Positions 47,548-58,336 of a stretch of DNA of 64,000 nt are shown one piece after another (the first letter of the stretch is position 1; the number at the start of each line of letters is the position of its first letter). The stretch is taken from positions 47,155,001 to 47,219,000 of the forward strand of contig NC_091262.1 in the NCBI RefSeq assembly GCF_042477335.2, read 5' to 3'. The DNA comes from Ovis canadensis. Its lineage: Eukaryota > Chordata > Mammalia > Artiodactyla > Bovidae. The translations under genes were made by a program, and so were the position numbers. Below the pieces are notes generated by a model that saw nothing but the letters and a program-made list of their open reading frames with translations, was not told the origin of the DNA and did not search any database.

Positions 47548-47859
47548 TCTTTCTCAGAAAACACTACTCTCCCGGCATTGCTCACACTGTGATGACTCTC
47601 CAGTTGTTGAGTTGCTAAGTTGTGTCTGACTCTTTGTGACCACATGGACTACAGCACTCCAGGCTTCCCTGATCTCCACTGTCTCCTGGAGTTCGCTCAA
47701 ACTCATGTCTACTGGGTTGGTGATGCCATCTAACCATCTCATCCTCTGTTGCCCCCTTCTCCTCCTGCCCTTAATCTTTCCCAGCATCAGGGCTTGAATC
47801 TTTCTCAGAAAACACTACTCTTCCGGCATGGCTATCACTGTCCTGTGATGACTCTCCAG
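47548..47859 (-). mobile_element. BovB 3' fragment between two ~58-bp direct repeats
   Basis: The antisense BovB piece 47604-47798 (GTTGAGTTGCTAAGTTGTGT to AATCTTTCCCAGCATCAGGG) is bracketed exactly by 47548-47603 and 47799-47859. The repeats share TCTTTCTCAGAAAACACTAC and GTGATGACTCTCCAG at their ends and differ by several substitutions and one 5-base length difference. The flanking repeat is far longer than any other target duplication here. Confidence 0.88.
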
Positions 47860-47869
47860 TAGCCCCTAC

Positions 47870-49890
47870 TGATCTTGTGCCTGGCAATCAAGGCCTTGTG
47901 TCAATCAGCTACAAAGCTCCCACCCACCACCTTCTGCTTCTTGTCCACACACTGACCCGCTTCCCAGCTTCATGCTGATCATATCGAGCCATCCTGTCTG
48001 CTTCCAGTGACCCTAAACCAGAGCCCTGCCAATTCGTCTCAGTCCTACTATTTTTCTCATATCCCACCTCTTCTGGAAGCCCTTCTAGACATCCCTGCTG
48101 TGCCTCCCACTATTTATATTCTGAACCAGTTATTGGGCAACGAATGCTCACTCATTCTCATCCAATCTCTTCCTGGTTCCATCATGGATGGGGCTTCCAG
48201 GAGGGACCCAGCACAGAACAGAGCACAGAGAACAAGTCAATCACGTTGTTGCTTAAGATGTGGACACAAAGCAGAGGAGCTTGGAACCTTCTATTCTTGT
48301 GACTTCCGCTTTCTGTAGCCCTCCCAAGCCCAGGGGTGGGAATGGAGCAACGGATGCCCTCCCCACAATCAGGCTAACCCCACAGTTCCAAGAACCCTGC
48401 TGTACCTCACTTCTTCCAGCATACCTCAGAAACTCCAGACTATCAGCAAGAACGGAAGGGAAGTGCAGCCTGCAGAGGAACAGCTGGGGGGATGGGGGCA
48501 GGGACAGGAAGAGGAAGGCAGAGGGAGAGGGGAGAAAAGGAAGAGGGAGAAAAACTGAGAGTGAAGCTCTAAACTAGAACAAGCAGCTTCCTCAAGGGAG
48601 GTCAGTACTTAGTCCTATTATTTTATCCCAAGAGAAACGTGCTGGCAAAGAAATGCCCAGAGAGGGGAATCAATTTGTTCAAAGGTGGCCAGCCAGCCAG
48701 AGAAAAAGTTAAAAAAGGAACAGAGCCCAAGGTTCCTATCCAGAGCTCCTCTCCCAGGATCCTGCTAACTCTCCATGGCTTTGCTAGACCTAGGAAGACC
48801 CTCTTTCTGTGGCCCAGTGACCAGTCAGTCATCTCTCAGCAATTCAGGCTCACCAAACCCAGATCATATCTCAACTAGCAAGATCTGTGCAGCCCCAAAC
48901 AAAATCTCCCCGCAAGAACCATTCCCCTCTTTCAGAGGCCTGCCCCTTGAAGACAGAACAGGTGGGGCATAGGCTATAAAATTTTCCAGACTTCCCCACT
49001 CCATGGGGGTCAGTCACACGGCTGGAATCACAGGCCAGGCTTCCCAACAGCTATGCTTGGTTCCCCCCTCTAGGCCTTAGTCCAGACCATTCCCGGAAGT
49101 GCCCTCTGTTACCTCTCTTGTCATCCAAATCTCACCACCTGGAAGAGCAGACTCTTGTTCACTGGCTCTTGTCTCCCTTTCTCCTTGTGCTCCTGGTGTC
49201 CACAGGAAAGTCTGCCTGGCCCTCCCTAAACCCCTCATCCTGGATTTGGGGCATTACTGGTTTGAACCGCCTGAGATGGCAAATTCTCTGTCCAAGACTC
49301 TACTTGGTTCCCCCAGCCTCTAGACTGGGGGCTCCCAGAGGCAGGGACCGAGACGGGTTCCCAAGTATCTCCCTCCATCTTCATGACCGATTCCTGTCAG
49401 CGTTACAATGAGCTCCATCTGGGCCCTCCACATACCACTCGGAAGCCCCGTTGGACCCCAGGCTCAAACCAATGCACCCATCCGGAAAACCGGAGGCGGC
49501 TCAGACCAGCGGTCCAAAGGCCGGCCGCTTCGGATAGGTGGGGGCTGGCTGGGGAACACAACGGCTCCTCCTGCAGGCGCCTCTTGTCAGGAAGGACCCC
49601 CAAAGAGGCCACAGTCACCCGGCCGCGTGCGCCAGGAGGAGGGCCCCAGGAGGACGACTGTTTGCTGGGAACGCCAGGTGGGCCCAAGGCCCAGGTTCCA
49701 GAATCCAGGGGTCTGACGTCATCCAAGACCCGGGTTCCCTCTGCGGGAGCCGGGAATGGGGATGGTGAGGGCTGGGGGAAGCTTGGGGGACCCGAAGCAT
49801 TCTTCCCCCGCCCTAACAGGGAAGGTCACCTCGACTCCACCTCTCCAGCTCGACCTGCCCCCTGCATCCAAAGGTGAAGCGTAGCAGGTA
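47870..49890. other. Promoter-proximal part of SCAMP5 intron 1, no gene seen
   Basis: No recent transposon is recognised over about 2 kb, in contrast to the interior of the intron. Sequence becomes GC- and CpG-richer from about 49430 on. Long frames here (for example 49383-49877 plus) are composition artefacts. Confidence 0.5.
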
Positions 49891-49899
49891 CAAAACTGG

Positions 49900-50260
49900 A
49901 GATGGGGTGACCCTCCCTCCACCTGCGCCCAACCTCCCTGCAAAGCCCTTCTCTGGGCCCTTGGGCCCGGGACTCACCCGCCGCTGTCGTTCGGCTGCGG
50001 AAAGGCCACCGCGCTGCGCTGCACCCAGCGATGCGGCTCGCAGCCGGCCGCGAGCCGCTCCGGGGCTGGGGACGGGGTGCGCGCGCGCGCTCGCGCACGC
50101 GCGCGCCTCGAGCCAGTTCCTCGCGCGCCCGCGCCACCTCGGCCTGCAGCAGCTGCTCTCGCGAGATTCCCGAGCTTCCACTGGGCCGCGACTCCTGCAC
50201 TCGCGAGAAGGAAGGCCTGGCCGCCCCTACACCTTGCAGGAGCTGTCCGAGGTGCTAAGT
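49900..50260 (-). promoter_or_regulatory. SCAMP5 CpG-island promoter with TCTCGCGAGA and NRF1 motifs
   Basis: A dense CpG block surrounds exon 1. It contains the palindrome TCTCGCGAGA at 50157-50166, a second copy with one mismatch (ACTCGCGAGA) at 50199-50208, and a perfect NRF1-type site CGCGCACGCGCG at 50092-50103 inside an alternating C-G tract (50079-50106). There is no TATA box. All three motifs are known CpG-island promoter elements; use at this gene is inferred. Confidence 0.7.
49978..50200 (-). other. SCAMP5: SCAMP5 noncoding exon 1 (putative)
   Basis: Very CpG-rich sequence read on the minus strand ends at a strong donor (GCGGCGG then GTGAGT, GT at 49977-49976). The upstream limit is estimated from the position of the TCTCGCGAGA promoter motifs. 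ATGs at 50200 and 50181 open frames that run through the donor without joining to the SCAMP5 frame; whether they are transcribed depends on the exact start site. Confidence 0.65.
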
Positions 50261-50499
50261 TCCAGACTCTGGGCCGGATCAGGTTGTGGGCAGGGACTAT
50301 GCGGACAGGGGCAAGTCGAGAACGTGGAGGAAGAGATCCGAATATGGGAGTCTGGTACCAACAATCAGAGCCTCAGCTTCCAAATCTGTAAACTGGGAGA
50401 ATAACCTCCCATGCCAGTTCCAGGAGCCTCTGGGTGTACCAGAAAGGAAGAGGGAGAGGGAGCTTCATAAGCCGGAGACTGACGAAAGTCCTTCGGATC

Positions 50500-50870
50500 T
50501 ACAGGGCCAAAATTACAGAAAGGGGACAGAGGATGGAAGATTAAAGATGAAACATAAAGAGTCAGAAATGAGACATAGACAAGGAAACAGAAATCCAAAA
50601 AACCGACATAGAAAGACAAGAGAAGAGAGCCATGAACATAGAGGCATAGAAACATGAAGACAGAGTCATGGAGAGATTAAGATTTGGAGAGGAAAAAAAG
50701 ACAAGGAAAGGTAAAGAAGAGAGCATGGTGAAGTGAGAAAGAGATAAGAAATAGGGACAGATAAGCTACATAGAAGAGCAGAAAGGGAGAGGCTTAGAAA
50801 GAAAAAAACAGAAAAAAAGAAAGAAAGCAAAAAAGAGAAAGGGAGAGAGAAAAAATAAGAAAGAGACTAT
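50500..50870. repeat. Purine-rich low-complexity tract upstream of SCAMP5
   Basis: GAGA/GAAA-rich text on the plus strand (GAAAGACAAGAGAAGAGAGC, AAAGAAAGAAAGCAAAAAAG, AAGGGAGAGAGAAAAAATAA). Confidence 0.85.
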
Positions 50871-51005
50871 GGGTTTCCCTGGTGGTCCAGTGGTTAAGAC
50901 TCTGTTCTCCCAATGCAGGGGGCCCAGGCTTGATCCCTGGTTAGGTAACTAGATCCCCCATGCTGAGACTAAGACCTGGTACAGCCAAATAAATAAATAT
51001 TTAAA
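50871..51005 (+). mobile_element. CHR-type SINE
   Basis: GGGTTTCCCTGGTGGTCCAG, CTCCCAATGCAGGGGGCCCA, ACAGCCAAATAAATAAATAT. Placed at the end of the purine-rich tract. Confidence 0.9.
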
Positions 51006-51009
51006 ATAC

Positions 51010-52065
51010 AGATTTAAATAAAAAGAGGCTGATATACAGAGATGAGCACTTAAAGTTAGTAGACACTAGGGTAAATGTTATAAAGCCCAGAATCAATGAG
51101 AGTTGCCAGAGACCCACTTGGAGAGATGAGGCTGGGAGTGAAAGATAGACAGGCTTTCATTGTGAGTGATGTTTTCATATGTAAACCTTCTGTGGGATAT
51201 CTACAATCAGGACCACCCTCTATCCTACCAGCCAATAAATAGCTCCTGCCCTTCATGGTGCCCTCCACCCACACCATCCTGGGCCTAGAAGGGGGCCTCA
51301 GTGGGTGGGAGACACTGTGGGGATTCTTTGCCCAGAATAAGGACCCCATTGTATGGTCTCAGCCTGCTGGGAATGGGGCCTCACTCCCACAGCTGGGTTA
51401 GAAAAGGGGTGGGAGTGAAGAAAGGCAGACAGCAGTTAGTGCAGGAGAGGCAAGAAAAGGGAGGGCGCCTCAGAGGCTATGGAGTATTGAGCAGGACGCA
51501 TAATCTATGCAGGACAGAGGAGTCATGGGCTACAGAGCAAGACAAGGAGATTCTGCTTTTGAACCTGTCCCTGGTTCACTCTCATAATCACTGCCCTCTA
51601 TCTTGCCATAAGACAAGCTTTAACTGATTTACAGAGTTATGAGAGGACCCAATGAAATGATGAATGTGACCCTGAGGAGGTTATCAAGCATGACTCCTAC
51701 AGAGGAGATGTTGGGAGTCCATGTGGGCCTTAGGAAATATATAGGGGTTCACATGAACCTCCAGGAGAGGGGTCTGAGGTTGAGCTGAAATCTACAGTGG
51801 AGATATTTGGGATCCATGGGAAATTTACAGGAGATACTACGTGATCCATGTGGATCCTACAGAAGAATTGTTGGGTTTCCTATATGATAGCCATAGATGA
51901 CCTTTCCCCAGTCAAGAGAATTAGAAAGACCTCCTATTTGGCTAACAACTGAGGCAGGAAAAGTGCCAAGGTCCAAAATCAGAAGCCCATCTTTGTCCCA
52001 GTAGATTGTACCTTCAGAATCTGGGTAAATAGAAGGAAACAGTGTTTCATGAATTACAATCATTT
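51010..52065. other. Intergenic sequence upstream of SCAMP5, no gene seen
   Basis: Loosely repeated phrases such as GATCCATGGGAAATTTACAG, GATCCATGTGGATCCTACAG and TCCATGTGGGCCTTAGGAAA at 51700-51880 suggest a decayed tandem repeat of about 40-60 bp. Nothing else is supported. Confidence 0.4.
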
Positions 52066-52075
52066 AAACAAACTT

Positions 52076-53547
52076 AGGAAGCATCACTACGAACAAAGCT
52101 AGTGGAGGTGATGGAATTCTAGTTGAGTTATTTCAAATCCTAAAAGATGATGCTGTGAAAGTGCTGCACTCAATATGCCAGAAAATCTGGAAAACTCAGC
52201 AGTGGCCACAGGACTGGAAAAGGTCAGTTTTCATTCCAATCCCAAAGAAAGGCAATGCCAAAGAATGCTCAAACTACTGCACAATTGCACTCATCTTACA
52301 TGCTAGTAAAGTAATGCTCAAAATTCTCCAAGCCCGGCTTCAGCAATACATGAACCGTGAACTTCCTGATGTTCAAGCTGGTTTTAGAAAAGGCAGAGGA
52401 ACCAGAGATCAAATTTCCAACATCTGTTGGATCATCAAAAAAGCAATAGAGTTTCAGAAAAGCATCTATTTCTGTTTTATTGACTATGCCAAAGCCTTTG
52501 ACTGTGTGGATCACAATAAACTGTGGAAAATTCTGAAAGAGATGGGAATACCAGACCATCTGACCTGCCTCTTGAAAAATCTGTATGCCAGTCAGGAAGC
52601 AACAGTTAAAACTGGACATGGAAAAACAGACTGGTTCCAAATAGGAAAAGGAGCACATCAAGGCTGTATACTGCTTATTTAACTTCTATGCAGAGTACAT
52701 TATGAGAAACGCTGGGCTGGATGACACACAAGCTGGAATCAAGACTACAGGGAAAAATATCAATAACCTCAGATATGCAGATGACACCACCCTTAAGGCA
52801 GAAAGCGAAGAAGAACCAAAGAGCCTCTTGATGAAAGTGAAAGAGGAGAGTGAAAAAGTTGGCTTAAAACCCAACATTCAGAAAACGAAGATCATGGCAT
52901 CTGGTCCCATCACTTCATGGCAAATAGATGGGGAAACAGTGGAAACAGTGTCAGACTTTATTTTTTTGGGCTCCAAAATCACTGCAGATGGTGACTGCAG
53001 CCATGAAATTAAAAGATGCTTACTCCTTGGAAGAAAAGTTATGACCAAACTAGATAGCATATTGAAAAGCAGAGACATTACTTTGCCAACAAAGGTCCAT
53101 CTAGTCAAAGCTATGGTTTTTCCAGTGGTCATGTATGGATGTGAGAGTTGGACTATCATGAAAGCTGAGTGCCAAAGAATTGATGCTTTTGAACTGTGGT
53201 GTTGGAGAAGACTCTTGAGAATCCTTTGGACTGCAAGGAGATCCAACCAGTCTATCCTAAAGGAAATCAGTCCTGAATATCCATTAGAAGGACTGATGTT
53301 GAAGCTGAAATTCCAATACTTTGGCCACCTGATATGAAGAACTGACTCATTGGGAAAGACCCTGATGCTGGGAAAGATTGAGGGCAGGAGGAGAAGGGGA
53401 CAACAGAGGATGATGGTTGGATGGCATCACTGACTCAATGGACATGAGTTTGAGTAAGCTCAGGCAGTTGGTGATGGACAGGGAGGCCTGGCGTGCTGCA
53501 ATTCATGGGGTCGCAAAGAGTCGGACATGACTAAGTGAACTGAACTG
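52076..53547 (+). mobile_element. BovB LINE, 5'-truncated, 1.47 kb, 10-bp target duplication
   Basis: Starts AGGAAGCATCACTACGAACA and ends GTGAACTGAACTG, flanked by AAACAAACTT at 52066-52075 and 53548-53557. The RT frame has motif A (FIDYAKAFDCVDH). An 8-base deletion near 52670 relative to the 57.5-kb copy then shifts the frame, and RT continues in another frame from 52702 with YADDTTLKA and GRKVMTKLDSI. A TGA at 53334-53336 ends it early. Confidence 0.96.
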
Positions 53548-53589
53548 AAACAAACTTTTACTTGACAAGCGTTTGCTGATCAGCTGTGA

Positions 53590-53835
53590 GAAACAGCATA
53601 GTGCAGTGGTTAAGAATATGGGCCTAGAAGGCAGACTGCCTCCCCCTTCCCAATTGTGTACATTTGTGCAAGGCAGTCACCCTTACTGAATCTTAGTTAT
53701 GTAAAATAAGGATGATAATAACAGTACCTATGTCTTAGAGTTCCTATGAGAATGAAATGAATTATTAATAACACGTGTAGACATATGTAACAATTGAGAC
53801 AATGCCTGGTACACAGTAAGTGTCTAATGAGTGCC
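53590..53835 (+). repeat. MIR SINE
   Basis: ATAGTGCAGTGGTTAAGAAT, TGTGTACATTTGTGCAAGGC, TAAAATAAGGATGATAATAA and CTGGTACACAGTAAGTGTCT cover nearly the full MIR. Confidence 0.85.
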
Positions 53836-54023
53836 AGGCTCTGGGGACACCTCTTTCTCATGGTAGAGGGCAGGAGTAAAAAAAAGAGCCAGGGCCAAAC
53901 CATGCAATAGCAGTTAAAGCTTCTTCTCGGATGTGGTAAATGTCACATCAGCTAACATGCCACTCACCAAAGCATGTCCTATGGCTAAAGCATGGGCAAC
54001 AGGGAGACTTGCTCCCTCTAGAG

Positions 54024-54334
54024 CAGGGGTCCTCAATCCCCAGGCTACACAACAGGAGGTGAGCGTTGGGTGAGCCAGCTAAGCGTCATCACCATTTAGT
54101 CACTCCCCATCACTTGACTTTCCACCTGAGCTCAGGAAAATAAGCTCATGGCTCCCACAGATTCTGCATAATGGTGAGCTGTATAATTACTTCACAGTGC
54201 AACAAAGATAGAAATAAAGTGCACACTAATTGTGATGTGCTTGAATCATCCCCAAACCATCCCCCATCCCAGTCCATGGAAAAATTGTCTCCAACAAAAC
54301 CAGTCCCTGGTGCCAAAAAGGTTGGGGACCACTG
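54024..54334. mobile_element. hAT-type nonautonomous DNA transposon, complete
   Basis: The ends CAGGGGTCCTCAA and TTGGGGACCACTG form terminal inverted repeats and CTCTAGAG is duplicated exactly at 54016-54023 and 54335-54342, the 8-bp duplication expected of hAT elements. Internal text (AACAGGAGGTGAGCGTTGGG, CTGGTGCCAAAAAGGTTGGG) matches a common mammalian MER1-group family. It is 311 bp long. Confidence 0.93.
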
Positions 54335-54549
54335 CTCTAGAGAAAGCAAAACGTGACAAACAGTGGGGATGTTTAATCCAACAGCAGAGAGGCAGGAAGT
54401 GACTGGGAATAGTAATCCAGTAACCTATGGGGCCAGCTCCAGGCTGCTTATCATTCCTGCTCAACTATGGCTTAATGAGGCATATCCCCCCAACAATCTC
54501 TGTGAGAAAAATCTGTTTACAGGACAATAAACAACTGGGAAGAAAAGAG

Positions 54550-54725
54550 GACTAGCATTTACTGAGCTCTAAATATACCTGAGTGAGATGCTAAACCTCC
54601 TGACTACCCTATGAAGTGAATGCTTTTATCCTCATTTTGTAGATAAGGAAAGTGAGCTTCAGAGAGGTAAGATGATCTGCCCAAGAAAATAGGATGGCTG
54701 TATCTAAGAAGTGGAAGAACCAGTA
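54550..54725 (-). repeat. MIR SINE, antisense
   Basis: AGCATTTACTGAGCTCTAAA, TTATCCTCATTTTGTAGATA, AGGAAAGTGAGCTTCAGAGA, GTAAGATGATCTGCCCAAGA. Confidence 0.85.
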
Positions 54726-55070
54726 TCTTTAGGTTGGATTTCCCCAGAAGCAGACACTAGTCTACTTGAGAGACGATCTCAGAAAGCACTAGTAGAGGAG
54801 TGGATGAAGTAGAAACAAAGAAATGAAAGGAACTCAATTCAGGGTGCTATAATGAACAATGGGGGTCTCGATTCTGCTGGGGACCTCCAAGACACAGTGA
54901 AGGATACCATTGTGTTGTATTGTTGTACTACCAAAGAATGAAGAAACTAGGGTTGAGGGCTGCTCCTGAATTTTCAGACTTTTCTGTGTCTTGTGTGCCT
55001 TCTGAGCAGAGAAAATCCTTAAGCAGAAAACCCCGGGAGTTCACATATTGTAAGAATAAAAGAATCTACA

Positions 55071-55187
55071 AGGACTTCCCTGGTGATCCAGTGAGTGAGG
55101 CACCATACTTCTATTGCAAGAGGGTGTGTTCGATCCCTGGTTGGGGAGCTAAGATCTCACATGCTGTGCAGGGTTGCTAAAAATTTA
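55071..55187 (+). mobile_element. CHR-type SINE fragment
   Basis: AGGACTTCCCTGGTGATCCA, GTGTGTTCGATCCCTGGTTG, followed by an AT-rich tail with a (TA)n run at 55198-55213. Confidence 0.85.
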
Positions 55188-56403
55188 TATTTAAACTATA
55201 TATATATATATATTTAACCTATACTTACATTTAAATATATATGCAGTAAGAATATTAGAATGAGGATATAGGAAGCTATCAGGAATGGCTAAAGGAGCAC
55301 TAGTCGTCGTGTCAGCTATAACCAAGATCTGAATCCAAGCCTGACTGACTCTTAAGGCCACATCATGCTGCTTCCAAGGTCACCAATTAGTCCTGTGGAA
55401 GTTTGCAATGTGGAGTCTCCTTTTTTAAGAAAGAGACTTACCACTCATGCTCCTGGTCTTACAAGATGCCAAGTCCCTGACACTTAATGTAAGGATATAT
55501 GCCTGATGGCACAGCACTGAGTACGCAGCAACACACATTCTTGCTGCAGAGCCAGGGCAATGTCAGAGCAGTCCAGCCCATCCAGTCTCTACCTAGGTGG
55601 GGAACCTGAAGCTCAGAGAATTCACCCTAGGTCTCCCCTAGTGCCTCTCCTCTCGACATCTCCTTCCCATCTCCTCACTCTCCACGTTTGCCTTCTTTCC
55701 CCACCCAGACTGGAACCGTCCCAACCCAACCTGCAGAATGGGAAAAAATATTTTTGAATCATATATCTGATAAGAGACGTGCATCTAGAATATATGAAGA
55801 ATTCTTACAACTCAATAATAAAAAAGACAAACAATCCGCTATAAAATATAAAAAGAATTTGAATAGAAATTTCTCCAGAGAAGATACACAGATGGCCAAT
55901 AAGCACTTGAAAACATGCTCAATATCATTAGTCATCGGGGAAATGCAAGTCAGAATCATCATGAGACACCATTTCACACCCACTAGAATGGCTATAATAA
56001 AAAAGGCAAATAATAACAAGTACAACAGGGATGGGGAGAAATTGGAACCTTTATACATGGCTGGAAAGACTGTAAATGGTGTACCGCTTTGGAACACATT
56101 TTGGCAGTTCCTCAAGGAGTTAAACTGAGAGTTACCATTTAATCTATCAGTTCTATTCCTATGTATATACCCAAGAAAAATAAAAACATATATTCACAAG
56201 AGACTTGCAAATTCATTGCAACTTTATTTGTCGTAATTAAAACCCGGAAGCAGCCATCAACAAGAAAATGTATAAATAAATGATTGTATGTTCAAACAAT
56301 GGAATCAGAAATACAAATGAATGAGCAATTAATAACTACAACATAAGTGAATCTCAAAAACATTATGTTGAGCAAAATAAGGCAGATCAAAAAAATACAT
56401 ACT

Positions 56404-56515
56404 AGGGGGCATTCCCTGGTGGCCCAGTGGTTAGGACTCAGCGCTTCCGCTGAAGTTATCCCGGGTTCAATGGAGAAACTAAGATCCTGCATACTGCGAA
56501 AGCAGCCAAAAGAAA
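56404..56515 (+). mobile_element. CHR-type SINE fragment inside L1
   Basis: GCATTCCCTGGTGGCCCAGT, TCAGCGCTTCCGCTGAAGTT, CAGCCAAAAGAAAAAAC. Confidence 0.85.
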
Positions 56516-58336
56516 AAACAAAGAAATACTATATGATACCACTGATAGGAAGTTCAAAAACAGGACAATTAATGTGACAGCAGAAAAGTGGTTCCTGGTT
56601 GGGGATGGGGGTAGACTGACAGGAAGGGATGCAAAAGAAATTCTGGGTGGTGGAAATATTCTAGATTTCGTTTGGGGTGATAGTTATCAGTTCAGTCGCT
56701 CAGTTGGGTCCGACTCTTTGAGACCCCATGAATCGCAGCATGCCAGGCCTCCCTGTCCATCACAAACTCCCGGAGTTCACTCAAACTCACGTCCACTGAG
56801 TCGGTGATGCCATCCATCCTCTGCCGTCCCCTTCTCCTCCTGCCCCTAATCCCTCCCAGCATCACAGTCTTTTCCAATGAGTCAACTCTTTGCATGAGGT
56901 GGCCAAAGTACTGGAGTTTCAGCTTTAGCATCATTCACACAGCTGATCTCCTTCAGAATGGACTGGTTGGATCTCCTTGCAGTCCAAGGGACTCTCAAGA
57001 GTCTTCTCCAACACCACAGTTCAAAAGCAGCAATTCTTCAGTGCTCAGCTTTCTTCACAGTCCAAATATCACATCCATACATGACTACTGGAAAAACAAT
57101 AGCCTTGACTAGAGGGACCTTTGTTGGCAAAGTAATGTCTCTGCTTTTCAATATGCTATCTAGGTTGGTCATAACTTTTCTTCCAAGGAGTAAGCATCTT
57201 TTAATTTCATGGCTGCAGTCACCATCTGCAGTGATTTTGGAGCCCCAAAAAATAAAGTCTGACACTGTTTCCCCATCTATTTCCCATGAAGTGATGGGAC
57301 CAGATGCCATGATCTTCGTTTTCTGAATGTTGAGCTCTAAGCCAACTTTTTCACTTTCCACTTTCACTTTCATCAAGAGGCTTTTTAGTTCCTCTTCACT
57401 TTCTGCCATAAGGGTGGTGTCATCTGCATATTTGAGGTTATTGATGTTTCTCCCAGCAATCTTGATTCCAGCTTGTGTTTCTTCCAGTCCAGCGTTTCTC
57501 ATGATGTATTCTGCATATAAGTTAAATAAGCAGGGTGACAATATACAGCCTTAATGTACTCCTTTTCCTATTTGGAACCAGTCTGTTTTTCCATGTCGAG
57601 TTCTAACTGTTGCTTCCTGACCTGCATATAGGTATCTCAAGAGGCAGGTCAGGTGGTCTGGTATTCCCATCTCTCTCAGAATTTTCCACAGTTTATTGTG
57701 ATCCACACAGTCAAAGGCTTTGGCATAGTCAATAAAGCAGAAATAGATGTTTTTCTGGAACTCTCTTGCTTTTTCGATGATCCAGCGGATGTTGGCAATT
57801 TGATCTCTGGTTCCTCTGCCTTTTCTAAAACCAGCTTGAACATCTGGAAGTTCACAGTTCACGTACTGCCGAAGCCTGGCTTGCAGAATTTTGAGCATCA
57901 CTTTACTAGCATATGAGATGAGTGCAATTGTGCAGTAGTTTGAGCATTCTTTGGCACTGACTTTCTTTGGGATTGGAATGAAAACTGACCTTTTCCAGTC
58001 CTGTGACCACAGTAAGTTTTCCAAATTTACTGGCATATTGAGTGCAGGACTTCCACAGAATCATCTTTCAGGATTTGAAATAGCTTAACTGGAATTCCAT
58101 CACCTCTACTAGCTTTGTTCGTAGTGATGCTTTCTAAGGCCCACTTGGCTTCACATTCCAGGATGTCTGGCTCTAGGTGAGTGATCACACCATCCTGATT
58201 ATCTTGGTCGTGAAGATCTTTTTTGTACAGTTCTTCTGTGTATTCTTGCCACCTCTTCTTAATATCTTCTGCTTCTGTTAGGTCCATACCATTTCTGTCC
58301 TTTATCGAGCCCATCTTTGCATGAAATGTTGCCTTG

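Noticed and set aside
49383-50404. Long plus-strand frames over the SCAMP5 CpG island
   Set aside because: GC-rich DNA has few stop codons; the translations are Arg/Pro/Ala-rich with no family resemblance. Divergent noncoding transcription is possible but cannot be shown here.
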